The notes under the pieces were generated by a model. It did no database searches. It worked only from the letters and a program-made list of their open reading frames with translations, and was not told the origin of the DNA. Below are positions 25,427-33,652 of a stretch of DNA of 64,000 nt, in pieces. The number at the start of each line of letters is the position of its first letter. Position 1 is the stretch's first letter. Source of the stretch: DASWOJ01 sp964250755 (GTDB taxonomy: Bacteria > Pseudomonadota > Alphaproteobacteria > Acetobacterales > Acetobacteraceae); the NCBI GenBank assembly GCA_964250755.1, contig CAXUHB010000022.1, forward strand, positions 3,811 to 67,810. Direction: 5' to 3'. The position numbers were made by a program, and so were the translations under genes.

Positions 25427-27250
25427 TCACAGCAGCGGCCGACCGCCGGCGCGGGCGGGCCAGCGGTGGTTCAGCTCGCCCCGGCCGTGCAGCCGCACGC
25501 CCAGCCGCGTGAACGCGTTGATGGAGGCATACAGGCCCAGAAACTGCTCGATCACCGACGCGAACAGGTAGGCCGTGCCAGAGTCGATGACCCGTCCGTC
25601 CAACTCCAGCTCTACATCCAGGCCGCGGCACATCGTCCCGCTCTCCGCCAGCCGCGCGGTGGCCCGGCGGGAGGACACGGCGCGCACCGCCTCCAGCGCC
25701 GCACGCGTCTCAGGCACGCCGCGCACGTCGTGCAGCGCCAGTATCTCCCGCAGCGCATCGGCCCCCTCCAGGCCCGACACGGACAGGTGGTTGAGCGACA
25801 GGTGGGAAACCAGGCGCCAGGCCTGCTGCTCCGCCGGCGGCGGGCGCAGGGTGGGGGTGGGCGGCAGCAGGCAGCGCACGGCGGACAGCTCGGCCGCGCC
25901 GTCCACCAGGGTCACGACGGGATGCTCGCCGCCATAGGGCAGCCGCGACGGCAGGTCACGGTTCATGCAGGTGGTCTCGATGCCCAGGACGCCATCGGCG
26001 CGGGAGGATTGGGACAGGTCGGTGTCCACCAGCGCGACGGCGACGTCGGTGCTGTCGTCGCGCTCCCCCAGGCGGCGGCGGGTGGTGGTGTAGAACAGGC
26101 GCTGCCGGGCGGGGTCGGGCGCGTGGTGGCTGGCCCAGAACGGCAGCGCCTCCACCGGCTCGGCCCCCGGAACCGCGAGCGTCACGCGGTCCACCGAATG
26201 CACCTCCCGCGTCGCATGGCGGCGCGCGTCGGGCAGCACGAGGTATTCGGGCGCGGCGTGGGTCAGCATCAGCGGCTCGGCGCGCTGGCTGAACAGGTTC
26301 ACGGCGGGCGCGCAGCCCAGGGCGAAGCTGTCCGCGCCCACCTGGCGCTCCAGCCCCGGCGGCATCCGGTCGAGGTAGAAGAACAGCTCCAGCCGGCTGC
26401 CCGCCCTTTGCAGCGTCTTGGCGCTGAGGCCCGACACGTCCAGGAACAGGAACTTGGCGGGGAAGGCGAAGTACTCCGTCAGCAGGCGGTAGCCCGGCAG
26501 GGTGCGGGAGTGCTGGGGCAGCAGCGCCTCGTCAGGGCCGAAGCCCACGGCGCCCACGGCCCCGGTCGGCAGGACCAACGCCCGCCCGTCATCGGGATGG
26601 TCGGCGGCGGCGGCGCCCAGCAGGCTGCAGCTCAGCGCTTGCAGCAGCGCCGCGCCTTGCGGGGCGGGGCCGCGCAGATACAGGCGCAGCCGGTCCAGGC
26701 CCAAGGCCGTGAAGCCACCGGGCGCCCCGGTCTCCAGCGTAATGCGCAAGCTGGCCGCCGCGTTCTCGAACGGGCGGAGCGGCGGGGCGCGCAGCGGGCG
26801 CCCGGACAGCTCGGCGGCGGCGATGCGGATGGGCCACAGCTCCACGGCCTGGGTGGTGCGGTACTGGCAGGCCTCGCCGTCCACCGGCTCCATCTGCAAG
26901 CGGGTGCCGCGCGGCAGGCGGAACACGTCGTCCATGCCCGCCGGCGGCTCGAACTGCACGATGGTGCAGGACGGAAAGGGGGCGAGCAGGTGGGGATACA
27001 GGCCGCCGAGCAGGGCGTTGGTGACTTCAGGGAACTCGTCGTCCAGCTTCTGGCGCAGGCGCGCAGCGACGAAGGCGAAGCCCTCCATCAGCCGGGCCAC
27101 GTGCGGGTCGTCCATGGCGTCGGCGCTCAGCCGCAGGCGGCCGGCGATCTTGGGATGCGCGTCGGCGAACTCGGCCGCCATGCGCCGGAGGTGGCCCAGT
27201 TCCTCGTCGTACAGGGGCAGCAGCCGGCCGCCAGGCGCCTCCGCCCTCAT
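25427..27250 (-). CDS. tssF: T6SS baseplate protein TssF (ImpG/VasA)
   Basis: A 607-residue baseplate protein. The family start LLPLYDEELGHLRRMAAEFA is at residues 10-29, followed by DPHVARLMEGFAFVAARLRQKLDDEFPE. Later blocks include LLTEYFAFPAKFLFLDVSGL and GTAYLFASVIEQFLGLYASIN. ATG 27250 overlaps the tssE stop (ATGA). The open frame reaches upstream to 27598 inside tssE, but the family match begins here. Length is normal. Confidence 0.94.
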   Translation of the reverse strand: MRAEAPGGRLLPLYDEELGHLRRMAAEFADAHPKIAGRLRLSADAMDDPHVARLMEGFAFVAARLRQKLDDEFPEVTNALLGGLYPHLLAPFPSCTIVQFEPPAGMDDVFRLPRGTRLQMEPVDGEACQYRTTQAVELWPIRIAAAELSGRPLRAPPLRPFENAAASLRITLETGAPGGFTALGLDRLRLYLRGPAPQGAALLQALSCSLLGAAAADHPDDGRALVLPTGAVGAVGFGPDEALLPQHSRTLPGYRLLTEYFAFPAKFLFLDVSGLSAKTLQRAGSRLELFFYLDRMPPGLERQVGADSFALGCAPAVNLFSQRAEPLMLTHAAPEYLVLPDARRHATREVHSVDRVTLAVPGAEPVEALPFWASHHAPDPARQRLFYTTTRRRLGERDDSTDVAVALVDTDLSQSSRADGVLGIETTCMNRDLPSRLPYGGEHPVVTLVDGAAELSAVRCLLPPTPTLRPPPAEQQAWRLVSHLSLNHLSVSGLEGADALREILALHDVRGVPETRAALEAVRAVSSRRATARLAESGTMCRGLDVELELDGRVIDSGTAYLFASVIEQFLGLYASINAFTRLGVRLHGRGELNHRWPARAGGRPLL

Positions 27251-27756
27251 GGCGAGGAGGACCACCCGCCGCCGGGTTCGCCGGATATGCGGAAAAGCAG
27301 GGTCGTGGGGTCCATGGCGGAGGCGAAAGCCACGCTGGCCGTGTCCTCGTGCAGGACGGCGGTGGCGGTGATGCGCAGGCGCAGCATGCGCTCGGTGGAG
27401 TTGCGGGAGTCCAGCACGGTCACGGCGACATCGCGCAGCCGTGGCTCGAAGGTGCGTATGGTCGTCTCCAGCTTGCGCGCGAAGGCTTGGCGCTGGTCGT
27501 GGCTGACCATCGTGACGCCGATGAAGTCCGGCGTGCCGTAAGCCAGCAGGGAGGTGCGCAGCTCCTTCAGCGCCGCGGGCGGCGTCGTGGGCGCGCAACG
27601 GGTGTTCAGCAGCGCCTCCAGGTCGCGGCCGAGGGCGGCGCGTATGTCGCGCAACTGCTGCTGCCGGGTGCGGGGGACGTCGGTGGACATGCCTGGCGCG
27701 TCGTCCAGCAGCCGATCCAGCAGAGACGGCGCCTGCAGGGTGCGGACGATGCTCAT
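27247..27756 (-). CDS. tssE: T6SS baseplate protein TssE (ImpF, gp25-like)
   Basis: A 169-residue homologue of phage T4 gp25, which starts sheath polymerisation on the baseplate. The N-terminus has PSLLDRLLDD, the middle IRAALGRDLEALLNTR with the conserved EALLNTR block, followed by YGTPDF and the later strands TIRTFEPRLRDVAVTV. ATG 27756 lies 21 bases after the tagJ stop and the gene is coupled to tssF. Confidence 0.93.
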   Translation of the reverse strand: MSIVRTLQAPSLLDRLLDDAPGMSTDVPRTRQQQLRDIRAALGRDLEALLNTRCAPTTPPAALKELRTSLLAYGTPDFIGVTMVSHDQRQAFARKLETTIRTFEPRLRDVAVTVLDSRNSTERMLRLRITATAVLHEDTASVAFASAMDPTTLLFRISGEPGGGWSSSP

Positions 27757-27777
27757 GCGGCGCTCATGGACCGGCGC

Positions 27778-28569
27778 TCATGCAGCCGGCCCGTCGAAGT
27801 GCAGCTCGGTCATGGACAGGATGCCGCGGTCGTCGTCGCCGGCCAGGAAGCTGCGCTGCCCGGCACCGCGCACCAGCCCGCCCTCGTCCCGCCACTCCGT
27901 GCTGCGGCCCATCCGCTGGGCGGCGGTGCTGGCGGGCGCGACGTATATGGCGGGCACCACGACGTCCGCGGCCCGGCCGTCGCGCAGCACCAGGCGCGCC
28001 TCCCGCCACAGCAGGTCCAGCGGGCGGGCGGGCGGCACGAAGCGCAGGCCGGACACCGCGTGCCAGTCCACCCACAGGTAGCCGCCATCGGCAGTCAGCA
28101 CCTCCAGGTAGTTGGCGCAGAGGTCGTCCAAGTCGCGGAAGTCGTCGAACGCCGTCCCGTCCAGGCGTCCGAGCAGCGGCACGCGCGCGTCCTCCGCGGC
28201 GGCGGCCAGGGCGCCTGCGGTGCCGTCCCCGGCGCGCAGCGCGACCATGATCGCCAGGGCCGCCTGCTGCGCCGGCGCGGGGGCGGCGACCAGGCTGGGC
28301 GCGGCGCCGTCGGCATACCAGGCGTGCCGAGCCGCCTCCGCCCGCAGCAGGTGGCGCAGGCGGGCGATGCGCACGGGCGCGGTGGTATCCAGCTTGGACA
28401 AGGTCAGCAACTGGCCTTCCGCCCGGTCGAAGGCGCCGGCCAGGATCAACGCCTCCGCCAGCGCCAGCCGGGCCGGCAGGTCGGACGGGGCGGCGCGGAC
28501 GCGGGCGGCCAGGCGCTCGGCCTCCGCCGCTGGGTCGTCGACGGAGGGGATGTCCAGGGCGTCCGTCAT
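27778..28569 (-). CDS. T6SS accessory protein TagJ (ImpE)
   Basis: A 263-residue cytoplasmic protein of the ImpE family. The N-terminal half is helical and TPR-like (LPARLALAEALILAGAFDRAEGQL); the C-terminal half holds FDDFRDLDDL, LEVLTADGGYLWVDW and DLLWREARLVLRDG. In other species TagJ binds TssB near the ClpV-recognition helix and modulates sheath disassembly; it occurs in the Imp-type subset of T6SS. The gene lies 46 bases after impD and 21 before tssE. Confidence 0.88.
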   Translation of the reverse strand: MTDALDIPSVDDPAAEAERLAARVRAAPSDLPARLALAEALILAGAFDRAEGQLLTLSKLDTTAPVRIARLRHLLRAEAARHAWYADGAAPSLVAAPAPAQQAALAIMVALRAGDGTAGALAAAAEDARVPLLGRLDGTAFDDFRDLDDLCANYLEVLTADGGYLWVDWHAVSGLRFVPPARPLDLLWREARLVLRDGRAADVVVPAIYVAPASTAAQRMGRSTEWRDEGGLVRGAGQRSFLAGDDDRGILSMTELHFDGPAA

Positions 28570-28615
28570 CGAGGGGAGGCTGCCTTCGGGAGGGAAGATG
28601 GGCCGGGCGTGCGGG

Positions 28616-30001
28616 TCATGCCGCGTCCTTCACCTGCGTCACCAGCCGGAACGTGGTGGCGACGTTGTCGAGCTGGAAATGCGGCTGCAGGCGCATGGTG
28701 CAGCCGAGCACGCCGGGGCGGCCCGGCATCTCCCGCACTTCCACGCCGCCAGCGCGCAAGGGGTAGTGCGCCTTGGTCGCCGCGGGCGCGTCGTCGTTGC
28801 CCAGGCAGTATTGCATGATCCAGGCGTTCAGCATCGTCTCCACCTGCACGGCGTCGGCATAGCCGCCCACGCGGTCGCGCATCAGGACCAGCAGCACATG
28901 GGCGAAGCGCGCGGCGCACAGCACGTACTGCAGCATGGAGGAGATGCGGGCGTTCAGCGTCGCCTCCTGCCGGTCGTAGCGGGCGGGGACGTGCAGGGAG
29001 CCGTTGCTGTTGAACAGCACGGCAGGGGCGTAGGGCACGGCAGAGAGCGGGATCAGCCCGGCCTCGCTCAGCGATTGCTCCTGCTGGGCGGTCAGCCGCA
29101 CCTCGACCGGCGGCTGCGTGGCAATGCCGTGCGCATCGGTGCCGAACGCGAAGCGCGGCAACCCCTCCACCAGGCCGCCGCCCGGCTGGTCCTGCAGCAC
29201 GCCGCGCAGGTCGGAGAACCAGCCGGTTGCCGCGAACTGGCGCACGACGACGGTCGCAAACGCGAAGGCGGCGTTGCCCCACAACAGCCCTGACCCATCC
29301 ACGCCGGGGTCCTCCTCATACGGGAAGCCGTCGCAGCGGGCGCGGCTGCCGCGGTAGGGCAGGCGCAGCAGCATGCGCGGTGCGGTCAGGCCGACGAAGC
29401 GCATGTCCTCCATCGCGCGCAGCCGCTGCCAGCGCGCGTGCTCAATGCCGTCGAACACTGCTGCCGGATCAATGCCGGTGCCGAGGTCGGCGAAGGTGTC
29501 CAGGCCGAACAGCGACGGCTCCGTCCCCATCACGAACGGGCAGAAGGCAGCGGCGGCGATGGCGCCCATGGACTGCAGGGCGGCGATGTCGTCCGTGGGG
29601 TGCGTGGAGCCGATCCGGTGGGTGACGGCATAGTCGCAGACCATCAGCCCGAACGGCAGGCCGCCGGCGGTGCCGAACTCCTCGCTGTAAACCATGCGGA
29701 ACAGGTGGCTCTGGTCGAACTCCGCCGCGCGCTCCAGGTCGCGGCACAGGTCGCGCCAGCTGACGGACAGCATGCGCACCGTGACGTCCGCATGGCCCTG
29801 GCAGGCGTCCACCAGGAAGCGCAGGCTGCGCCACCCCGCCTCCAGCCGCTGGAAGGCGGGGTGGTGCAGGATGGCGTCCACCTGCCGGCCCACCGCATCG
29901 TCCAAGGCGGCGATGAGCGCCTCCGCCTGCCAGGCCGCGCGATGCCCGGCAAGGCCGGCTGCGGCCGTCGCCGCCTCGGCTTCCATGGCCTCGGCTGCCA
30001 C
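28616..30001 (-). CDS. second TssC-like sheath protein (ImpD)
   Basis: A 461-residue paralogue of TssC. It keeps the family blocks LEAGWRSLRFLVDACQG, RDLERAAEFDQSHLFRMVYSEEFG, PFGLMVCDYAV and AAAFCPFVMG, but is clearly diverged from the neighbouring TssC and has its own C-terminus (MRLQPHFQLDNVATTFRLVTQ). Imp loci in rhizobia carry the same pair (ImpC, ImpD). Whether ImpD enters the sheath is not known from sequence. The start is uncertain: GTG 30001 or ATG 29986; both lack a strong ribosome site, and a 15-base tandem repeat lies just upstream. Confidence 0.88.
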   Translation of the reverse strand: MAAEAMEAEAATAAAGLAGHRAAWQAEALIAALDDAVGRQVDAILHHPAFQRLEAGWRSLRFLVDACQGHADVTVRMLSVSWRDLCRDLERAAEFDQSHLFRMVYSEEFGTAGGLPFGLMVCDYAVTHRIGSTHPTDDIAALQSMGAIAAAAFCPFVMGTEPSLFGLDTFADLGTGIDPAAVFDGIEHARWQRLRAMEDMRFVGLTAPRMLLRLPYRGSRARCDGFPYEEDPGVDGSGLLWGNAAFAFATVVVRQFAATGWFSDLRGVLQDQPGGGLVEGLPRFAFGTDAHGIATQPPVEVRLTAQQEQSLSEAGLIPLSAVPYAPAVLFNSNGSLHVPARYDRQEATLNARISSMLQYVLCAARFAHVLLVLMRDRVGGYADAVQVETMLNAWIMQYCLGNDDAPAATKAHYPLRAGGVEVREMPGRPGVLGCTMRLQPHFQLDNVATTFRLVTQVKDAA

Positions 30002-30013
30002 GGATCAGGCCAC

Positions 30014-30066
30014 CACTGCTTGGGCCGTCACTGCTTGGCTCCTCACTGCTTGGTTCGTCACTGCTT
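30014..30066. repeat. 15-base tandem repeats in the tssC-impD junction
   Basis: Units begin at 30014, 30029, 30044 and 30059 with period 15. They share CACTGCTTGG on the plus strand; the fourth is shorter and lies in the last codons of tssC. Read on the coding strand each unit carries AAGCAGTGA, so the tssC end and its TGA stop were duplicated three times in frame. The copies separate tssC from impD and may affect re-initiation there. Confidence 0.8.
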
Positions 30067-31548
30067 CTGGGGAATGCGCGCCACCATGCGGAGCGAGGTC
30101 GTCAGCTCCTCCAACTGCAGCCACGGGCGCATCCAGGCGATGGCGTTGTAGGAGCCGGGGCGGCCCGGGATCTCCTGCACCGTCACTTTGGCCTCGCGCA
30201 GCGGATATTGCGCCTTCACCTCGGCACCGGCGTTGTCGTTGGAGTTGACGTAGTTGAGTATCCAGCGGTTGAGCCAGATCTCGGCGTCCCCGGCCTCCAT
30301 GAACGAGCCGACCTTGTCGCGCCCGAGCACCTTCAGGTAGTGCGCGAAGCGGGAGGTGGCCATCATGTAGGGCAGGCGCGCGGAGATGGCGGCGTTGGCC
30401 GTCGCCTCGGGCCGGTCATACTTCTTGGCCTTGTGCGTGGTCTGCGCGCCGAAGAACACGGCGTAGTCGGTGTTCTTGTAATGGCAGAGCGGCAGGAAGC
30501 CGAGCTTGCCCAGCTCGTTGTCGCGCCGGTCGGTGATGCCGATCTCGGTCGGGCACTTGAGGTCGGAGTCGCCGTCGTCGCTGCTGAAGACGTGCAGCGG
30601 CAGCGCCTCCACCTTGCCGCCGTTCTCGGCGCCACGGATGGCCGTGCACCAGCCCGACAGCGCGAAGCTGTTGGTCAGCCGCGTGCCCAGCACGTAGGCC
30701 GCGTTCATCCAGCAGTATTCCTCGTTCCGCAGGGAGCTGACGGCGCCGTTGGCGCCGAGCGGGCCTTCCTCGTAGCGGAACTCCTCGATCGGCTTGGTCG
30801 CGGTGCCGTAGGGCAGCCGGGCGAGCACTCGGGGCATCGTCAGGGTGACGAAGCGCGAGTCGTCGCTTTCCCGGAAGCTGCGCCAGGCGGCGTATTCGAC
30901 GGTGTCGAAAATCTTCTCCAAGTCCCGCGGGCGCGACAGCTCGCTGTAATCGTCGAAGCCGAACATCTTCGGGCTGGCAGCCGAGATGAAAGGACAAAAC
31001 CCGGCAGCCGCGACGCCGGACACGCCGCGCAGCAGCGCCACATCCTCGGCGCTGCGGGAGAACTCGTAATCGCCGATCAGCGCGCCGTAGGGTTCGCCGC
31101 CGGGGGTGCCGAACTCGTTTTCGTAGATCGTCTTGAAAAGCTGGCTCTGGTCGAACTCGACCGCCTTGGACAGGTCGCGGGACAGGTCCTTCTTGCTGAC
31201 GTTCAGGACCCGTATCTTCAGATTGGCGCTGGTTTCCGAATTCATGACCAGGTGCTGCAGGCCGCGCCACGTGCCTTCCAGCTTCAGGAACTCGGGGTTG
31301 TGCATGATTGCGGCGAGCTGCTGCGACATCTTCTGGTCGAGCGCGGCCATCGCGGCGTTCAGGGTGATGGTCAGGTTGCGGCTGTAGGTGATGGTGCCTG
31401 CCAGCGCCTCGTCGGTCAGGGTGCGGAGCAGGCTCTCCGCGCGGTCCGGCTCGGTCTGCTTGGTGGCGGCGACGGCCTGGTCCAGCAAGCTCGGCCCGGT
31501 GGACGATGCAGCTTGCGTGGCGGCTTCAGCCTTGGTGCTGGCGCTCAT
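30058..31548 (-). CDS. tssC: T6SS sheath large subunit TssC (ImpC/VipB)
   Basis: A 496-residue protein that forms the contractile sheath with TssB. It has the highly conserved blocks LKLEGTWRGLQHLV, LSRDLSKAVEFDQSQLFKTI, EFGTPGGEPYGALIGDYEFS and FAHYLKVLGRDKVGSF, and ends in IPGRPGSYNAIAWMRPWLQL. Length is normal (about 495). ATG 31548 is one base past the tssB stop and has an AGGAGAG ribosome site inside the tssB end. Its last codons start the 15-base repeat array. Confidence 0.95.
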   Translation of the reverse strand: MSASTKAEAATQAASSTGPSLLDQAVAATKQTEPDRAESLLRTLTDEALAGTITYSRNLTITLNAAMAALDQKMSQQLAAIMHNPEFLKLEGTWRGLQHLVMNSETSANLKIRVLNVSKKDLSRDLSKAVEFDQSQLFKTIYENEFGTPGGEPYGALIGDYEFSRSAEDVALLRGVSGVAAAGFCPFISAASPKMFGFDDYSELSRPRDLEKIFDTVEYAAWRSFRESDDSRFVTLTMPRVLARLPYGTATKPIEEFRYEEGPLGANGAVSSLRNEEYCWMNAAYVLGTRLTNSFALSGWCTAIRGAENGGKVEALPLHVFSSDDGDSDLKCPTEIGITDRRDNELGKLGFLPLCHYKNTDYAVFFGAQTTHKAKKYDRPEATANAAISARLPYMMATSRFAHYLKVLGRDKVGSFMEAGDAEIWLNRWILNYVNSNDNAGAEVKAQYPLREAKVTVQEIPGRPGSYNAIAWMRPWLQLEELTTSLRMVARIPQKQ

Positions 31549-31549
31549 G

Positions 31550-32065
31550 CTACTCTCCTGCGGGCGGCGGGTTGCGGGTGGCAAGCTCCTGGGCGAGGGC
31601 CTTCACCTCGTCCTCGTTCTGCAGGATGCGCTCCAGCAGCAGCTCCAAGTCCTCCGAGCGGTCGGCCTTGCTCAGCAGGTCGCGCAACTGGTTGCGGGCC
31701 TCCAGCATGCGCTTCAGGGCGGGGACCTGCGCGACGATGGCGGCGGGTTCGAAGTCCTCCATCTTCGAGAACTTCAGGGCGACCGGCATCTCGCCGCCGT
31801 CGGCCCTCAAGGTGTTCTCGACGCGGAGCTGTAGGCCCGGGGTCATGCGGGCCAGGACCTCGTCGAAGTTGTCGCGGTCCACCTGAATGAACTTGCGGTC
31901 CTTCATGGGCTTCAGCGGCTCGGTCGGCTGTCCCGAGAAGTCGCCGAGCACGCCGACGACGAAGGGCAGCTCCTTCTCGACCATCGCGCCCTCAGTCTCG
32001 ACCTCGTACTTGATGTGGACGCGCGGGCGGCGGACGCGCTCCAGCTTGTCGTGAACGCTTGCCAT
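31550..32065 (-). CDS. tssB: T6SS sheath small subunit TssB (ImpB/VipA)
   Basis: A 171-residue sheath protein. The N-terminus RVRRPRVHIKYEVETEG and the block LPFVVGVLGDFSGQ are typical, as are KFIQVDRDNFDEVL and the C-terminal helix LLSKADRSEDLELLLERILQ that is recognised by ClpV and TagJ. Length and motifs are normal. The gene lies 78 bases after tssA and one base before tssC. Confidence 0.95.
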   Translation of the reverse strand: MASVHDKLERVRRPRVHIKYEVETEGAMVEKELPFVVGVLGDFSGQPTEPLKPMKDRKFIQVDRDNFDEVLARMTPGLQLRVENTLRADGGEMPVALKFSKMEDFEPAAIVAQVPALKRMLEARNQLRDLLSKADRSEDLELLLERILQNEDEVKALAQELATRNPPPAGE

Positions 32066-32143
32066 CTCGGTTCCCCTTGCCTGGTTGGGTTCAATGGGCC
32101 GCGGCGCGCCCCGGCGAGGGCGGTCCGGCGCGGTTCTGCAACG

Positions 32144-33208
32144 CTAGTCGGCGCCCGGCGGTTTGACGGGCCAGATGCCGGCGGTGGTCAGGAACAACTG
32201 CCGGGCAGTCTCGTCTGGGATCAGCTCGCGCACCAGGTCCGCAAGTGGCAGGCGGGCGCGGCGCACAAGGGTGTCCAGGGCGTACGCGGTGGGCGAGTTC
32301 GGTTCGGTCTCGCGGAAGAACTGGGCGATGCGGCCCAGCTCGCGCAGCGCGTCGTCGCGGGTGCGGAGCGCGCCCGGCTCCGGGGCGGGCTGGCCCGCAG
32401 CAGCGCCCGGGGCGGCCGCACCCGGGGCTGCGGGGGCCGGTGGCGCGGCAGCCGGGTCGGCCTGGGTCAGGCTTGAGCCGGCGACCTCCGTCAACACCTC
32501 CATCGCCGCCTCAAGCGTGGCGGAGATGTTTCCGGACGGCGGGCTGTCGTTCCCGCATACCGCGTCCAGCCGCGCCGTCATCGCGGCGAAGGCGGCGATG
32601 GCGCCGCGCAGGTCATGCGCGACGGCGGAGAATGTAGCGCTGTCGGTGGCGCGCAGGGCCTGGTCCACGATGCGCTGCGCCGCATCGCCGCCGGTGCCGC
32701 CGCGGCGGGCGGCCATGAAGTGCCACAGGCCCGCGCCGTCGCTGGGCACGGTCAGGGGCGTCATGCGTATGGGCTGGATCAGCGTGCCGTCCTGGCCGAC
32801 GCCGTTCAGCCCGGCGAGCGGGGCGACCTTGTCCTCCACGGTTTCGCTGTCCACCGAGAACAGGCCGTCCCAGTGGCGCTCAACCAGGCCGTCAATCAGG
32901 GCGAAGCAGTCGTGCAGCCCGGCGAAGCCGTGCAGGCGCAGTGCGGCCTCGGTCAGCCAGGCGGCGATTTCCAGGTCCTTGGTGCGGGTGGTCAGGGCGT
33001 CTTGCGCGAGGTCTATCAGGACGCGCCACTCGGCAGGGCGGGATGCTTGGCCGGCCTCGGCGTCCGCCGCGCGCTCCGCGGCGCGCGCGGTGCTGCGGGC
33101 GTCCTTCATGCGGTAGTAGAGGTCGGTCGCGGGGTCGCTGCGCAGGTCGGCGCCGCACGGGGCATTGCCGGAGATCGGCTCCAGAAGTTGTGGAAGGTTC
33201 AAAATCAT
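32144..33208 (-). CDS. tssA: T6SS cap/priming protein TssA (ImpA)
   Basis: A 354-residue protein that primes tail-tube and sheath growth and stays at the distal end. The ImpA_N domain is clear: LLEPISGNAPCGADLRSDP (8-26), WLTEAALRLHGFAGLHDCF and VERHWDGLFS. A Pro/Ala-rich linker (about 265-285) is followed by a short C-terminal domain with RDDALRELGRIAQFFRETEPNSP, the usual end of short TssA proteins. ATG 33208 is taken; its ribosome site is weak. It is the first gene of the minus-strand T6SS operon, divergent from clpV. Confidence 0.92.
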   Translation of the reverse strand: MILNLPQLLEPISGNAPCGADLRSDPATDLYYRMKDARSTARAAERAADAEAGQASRPAEWRVLIDLAQDALTTRTKDLEIAAWLTEAALRLHGFAGLHDCFALIDGLVERHWDGLFSVDSETVEDKVAPLAGLNGVGQDGTLIQPIRMTPLTVPSDGAGLWHFMAARRGGTGGDAAQRIVDQALRATDSATFSAVAHDLRGAIAAFAAMTARLDAVCGNDSPPSGNISATLEAAMEVLTEVAGSSLTQADPAAAPPAPAAPGAAAPGAAAGQPAPEPGALRTRDDALRELGRIAQFFRETEPNSPTAYALDTLVRRARLPLADLVRELIPDETARQLFLTTAGIWPVKPPGAD

Positions 33209-33652
33209 GGACGGCCTGCCGCATCGGCCGACCGCGGAGCGTTTGCAGGACGAGGCACGGCCCGTGCAACGGGAAGCACATCGGTGCGCCATGCTAGCCG
33301 CACCAGCGCCGAAACGTCCGTTAGGATCATATTAACTAAGTTCGCGTCCGGCGCATGGAATGTGCAGGGCTTCCTAGAAACATGGCGGGGCCGGACGGCT
33401 TGCAAGCGTGAACACCATGAATGAACCGCGATGCCTGGATGCTACTTGCGGCGGCAGACCATGCGAATAGCTGGTGCCCCGCATTGACAACACGAAAGCG
33501 TTACCTTGCCATGGCCGGCCAGCTTAGGAAACGTGTGAAACTTTTGCGGCATTTACTTGGCAACGCCTAGCTTGCACGGTTTCGTTATTTCGGGCGGTCT
33601 GGTCCATCCCACGGGTTCGCGTAAGATGACGGTAGCGCAATCAAAGGTCCCC
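33209..33652. promoter_or_regulatory. divergent promoter region between tssA and clpV
   Basis: These 444 bases contain no convincing gene and are visibly more A+T-rich than the flanks. Both T6SS operons must start here. A minus-strand TATGAT (complement of 33326-33331) is a good -10 candidate for tssA without a clear -35. A plus-strand TTGACA (33484-33489) has a poor -10, TTGCCA, 16 bases on. No regulator-binding site was recognised. Confidence 0.4.

Noticed and set aside
33556..33590. Sigma54-like TTGGCA...TTGCAC before clpV
   Set aside because: The GG and GC elements are 15 bases apart, not 12, so it does not fit a -24/-12 promoter.
33557..33652. N-terminal extension of ClpV from the first start in the open frame
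   Set aside because: The 32 extra residues lack similarity to ClpV and a ribosome site; MSIDLRRLI is the conserved family start.
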